Assembly (NCBI GenBank): GCA_021791455.1
Contig: JAJYWM010000319.1
Span: 1-14,618, forward strand
Source of the DNA: a bacterium
GTDB taxonomy: Bacteria; Chloroflexota; Dormibacteria; UBA8260; Bog-877
Direction: 5' to 3'
Length of the DNA stretch: 14,618 nt
Shown: positions 14,315 through 14,618 of the stretch, piece after piece
Layout: each line of letters opens with the position of its first letter
Numbering within the stretch: the stretch's first letter is position 1
Made by a program: the position numbers and the translations under genes
Notes under the pieces: generated by a model
Databases searched by the model: none
What the model saw: the letters and a program-made list of their open reading frames with translations, nothing else
Told to the model about the DNA's origin: nothing

Positions 14315-14618
14315 TGGAGCGTTCCCAAAGGAGTTCTTTCCGGAACTAGTTTGCACTTCGTCGCGCGTTCGGGAGTCCGGGGCCGTGTTCGGGCACGCAC
14401 ACCTTCAGCGGGTGCTCTACCCAGCCACGGCGGGGACCTTCGTCCTCAATGAGAGTAGGGGATCCTCGATCTCCAATGCGGCTCGACGTGTGGGATACTG
14501 ACGTACACTTGAGGGCGCTTGCTGAATGATGAAGCGGAAAGAGGATTCCCTGCGAAGTCTGTATCCCCCCGTCGGGCGCGAAGATGATCAGGTCAGGTGA
14601 CGGTCGCCCGCTCTCTCG
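14315..14618. other. Terminal stretch without a recognisable gene
   Basis: No convincing gene is visible; a 67-codon plus-strand frame (14298-14501) has no family character. Two near-copies of GCGTTCCCAAAGG lie 65 bp apart (14255-14269, inside the resolvase gene and with an extra C, and 14319-14331). AGTTC TTTCCG GAACT (14332-14347) is an inverted repeat. A res site or the right end of the Tn3-family element would be expected here, but I cannot recognise a 38-bp GGGG-starting terminal repeat. Confidence 0.4.

Noticed and set aside
14298..14501. 67-codon plus-strand ORF at the right end
   Set aside because: It starts inside the resolvase gene, has no ribosome binding site and no recognisable fold.

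Overview
The window is a stretch of high-GC DNA that reads as the backbone of a plasmid, or of a plasmid-derived contig. It has a RepA-type initiator beside iteron-like repeats, a ParA/ribbon-helix-helix partition pair, a MobF-type relaxase, a VirD4/TraG-type coupling protein, a toxin-antitoxin pair, a type II restriction-modification cassette and serine recombinases. The GC-rich codon use, GTG/TTG starts, a possible leaderless transcript and the toxin-antitoxin type suggest an actinobacterium. Another high-GC phylum cannot be excluded. There are no rRNA, tRNA or CRISPR sequences, and I saw no terminal overlap that would prove a circle.

Layout: 1-398 holds little beyond a doubtful gene fragment and small repeats. 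A resolvase/invertase (399-974, +) is followed by a long minus-strand block: a PIN-domain nuclease (1132-1989), a probable restriction endonuclease (2241-3263), its cytosine-5 methyltransferase (3314-4564), a ribbon-helix-helix partition adaptor (4697-5050) and ParA (5047-5757). An array of 8-bp repeats that could be the centromere lies upstream of parA. repA (5863-7002, -) follows. Upstream of repA is a 400-bp origin-like region with four copies of an 18-bp iteron in two 22-bp-spaced pairs, and next to them a less GC-rich stretch with three CCTGTA repeats. The relaxase gene (7409-10153, -) is divergent from a BrnT/BrnA-like toxin-antitoxin operon (10293-10855, +).

The right end is rearranged. 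A small unknown gene and a coupling-protein gene (minus strand, about 11316-12722) meet, 5' end to 5' end, the 3' third of a Tn3-family transposase gene (plus strand, about 12723-13637). That fragment overlaps a complete resolvase gene (13634-14314) by four bases. Both partners at the junction have lost their 5' parts, so the coupling protein lacks its usual N-terminal membrane segments and the transposase is dead. No mating-pair-formation genes are visible. The element is therefore more likely mobilizable than self-transmissible, judged from this window alone.

The points most worth checking are: a RepA whose N-terminal 80 residues resemble a DnaA domain I/DciA-like helicase-loading module; the octad array in front of parA; the 5'-to-5' junction; a relaxase helicase P-loop ending GKG instead of GK(T/S); a toxin gene that seems to start at ATT; and a restriction cassette with a PIN nuclease downstream.
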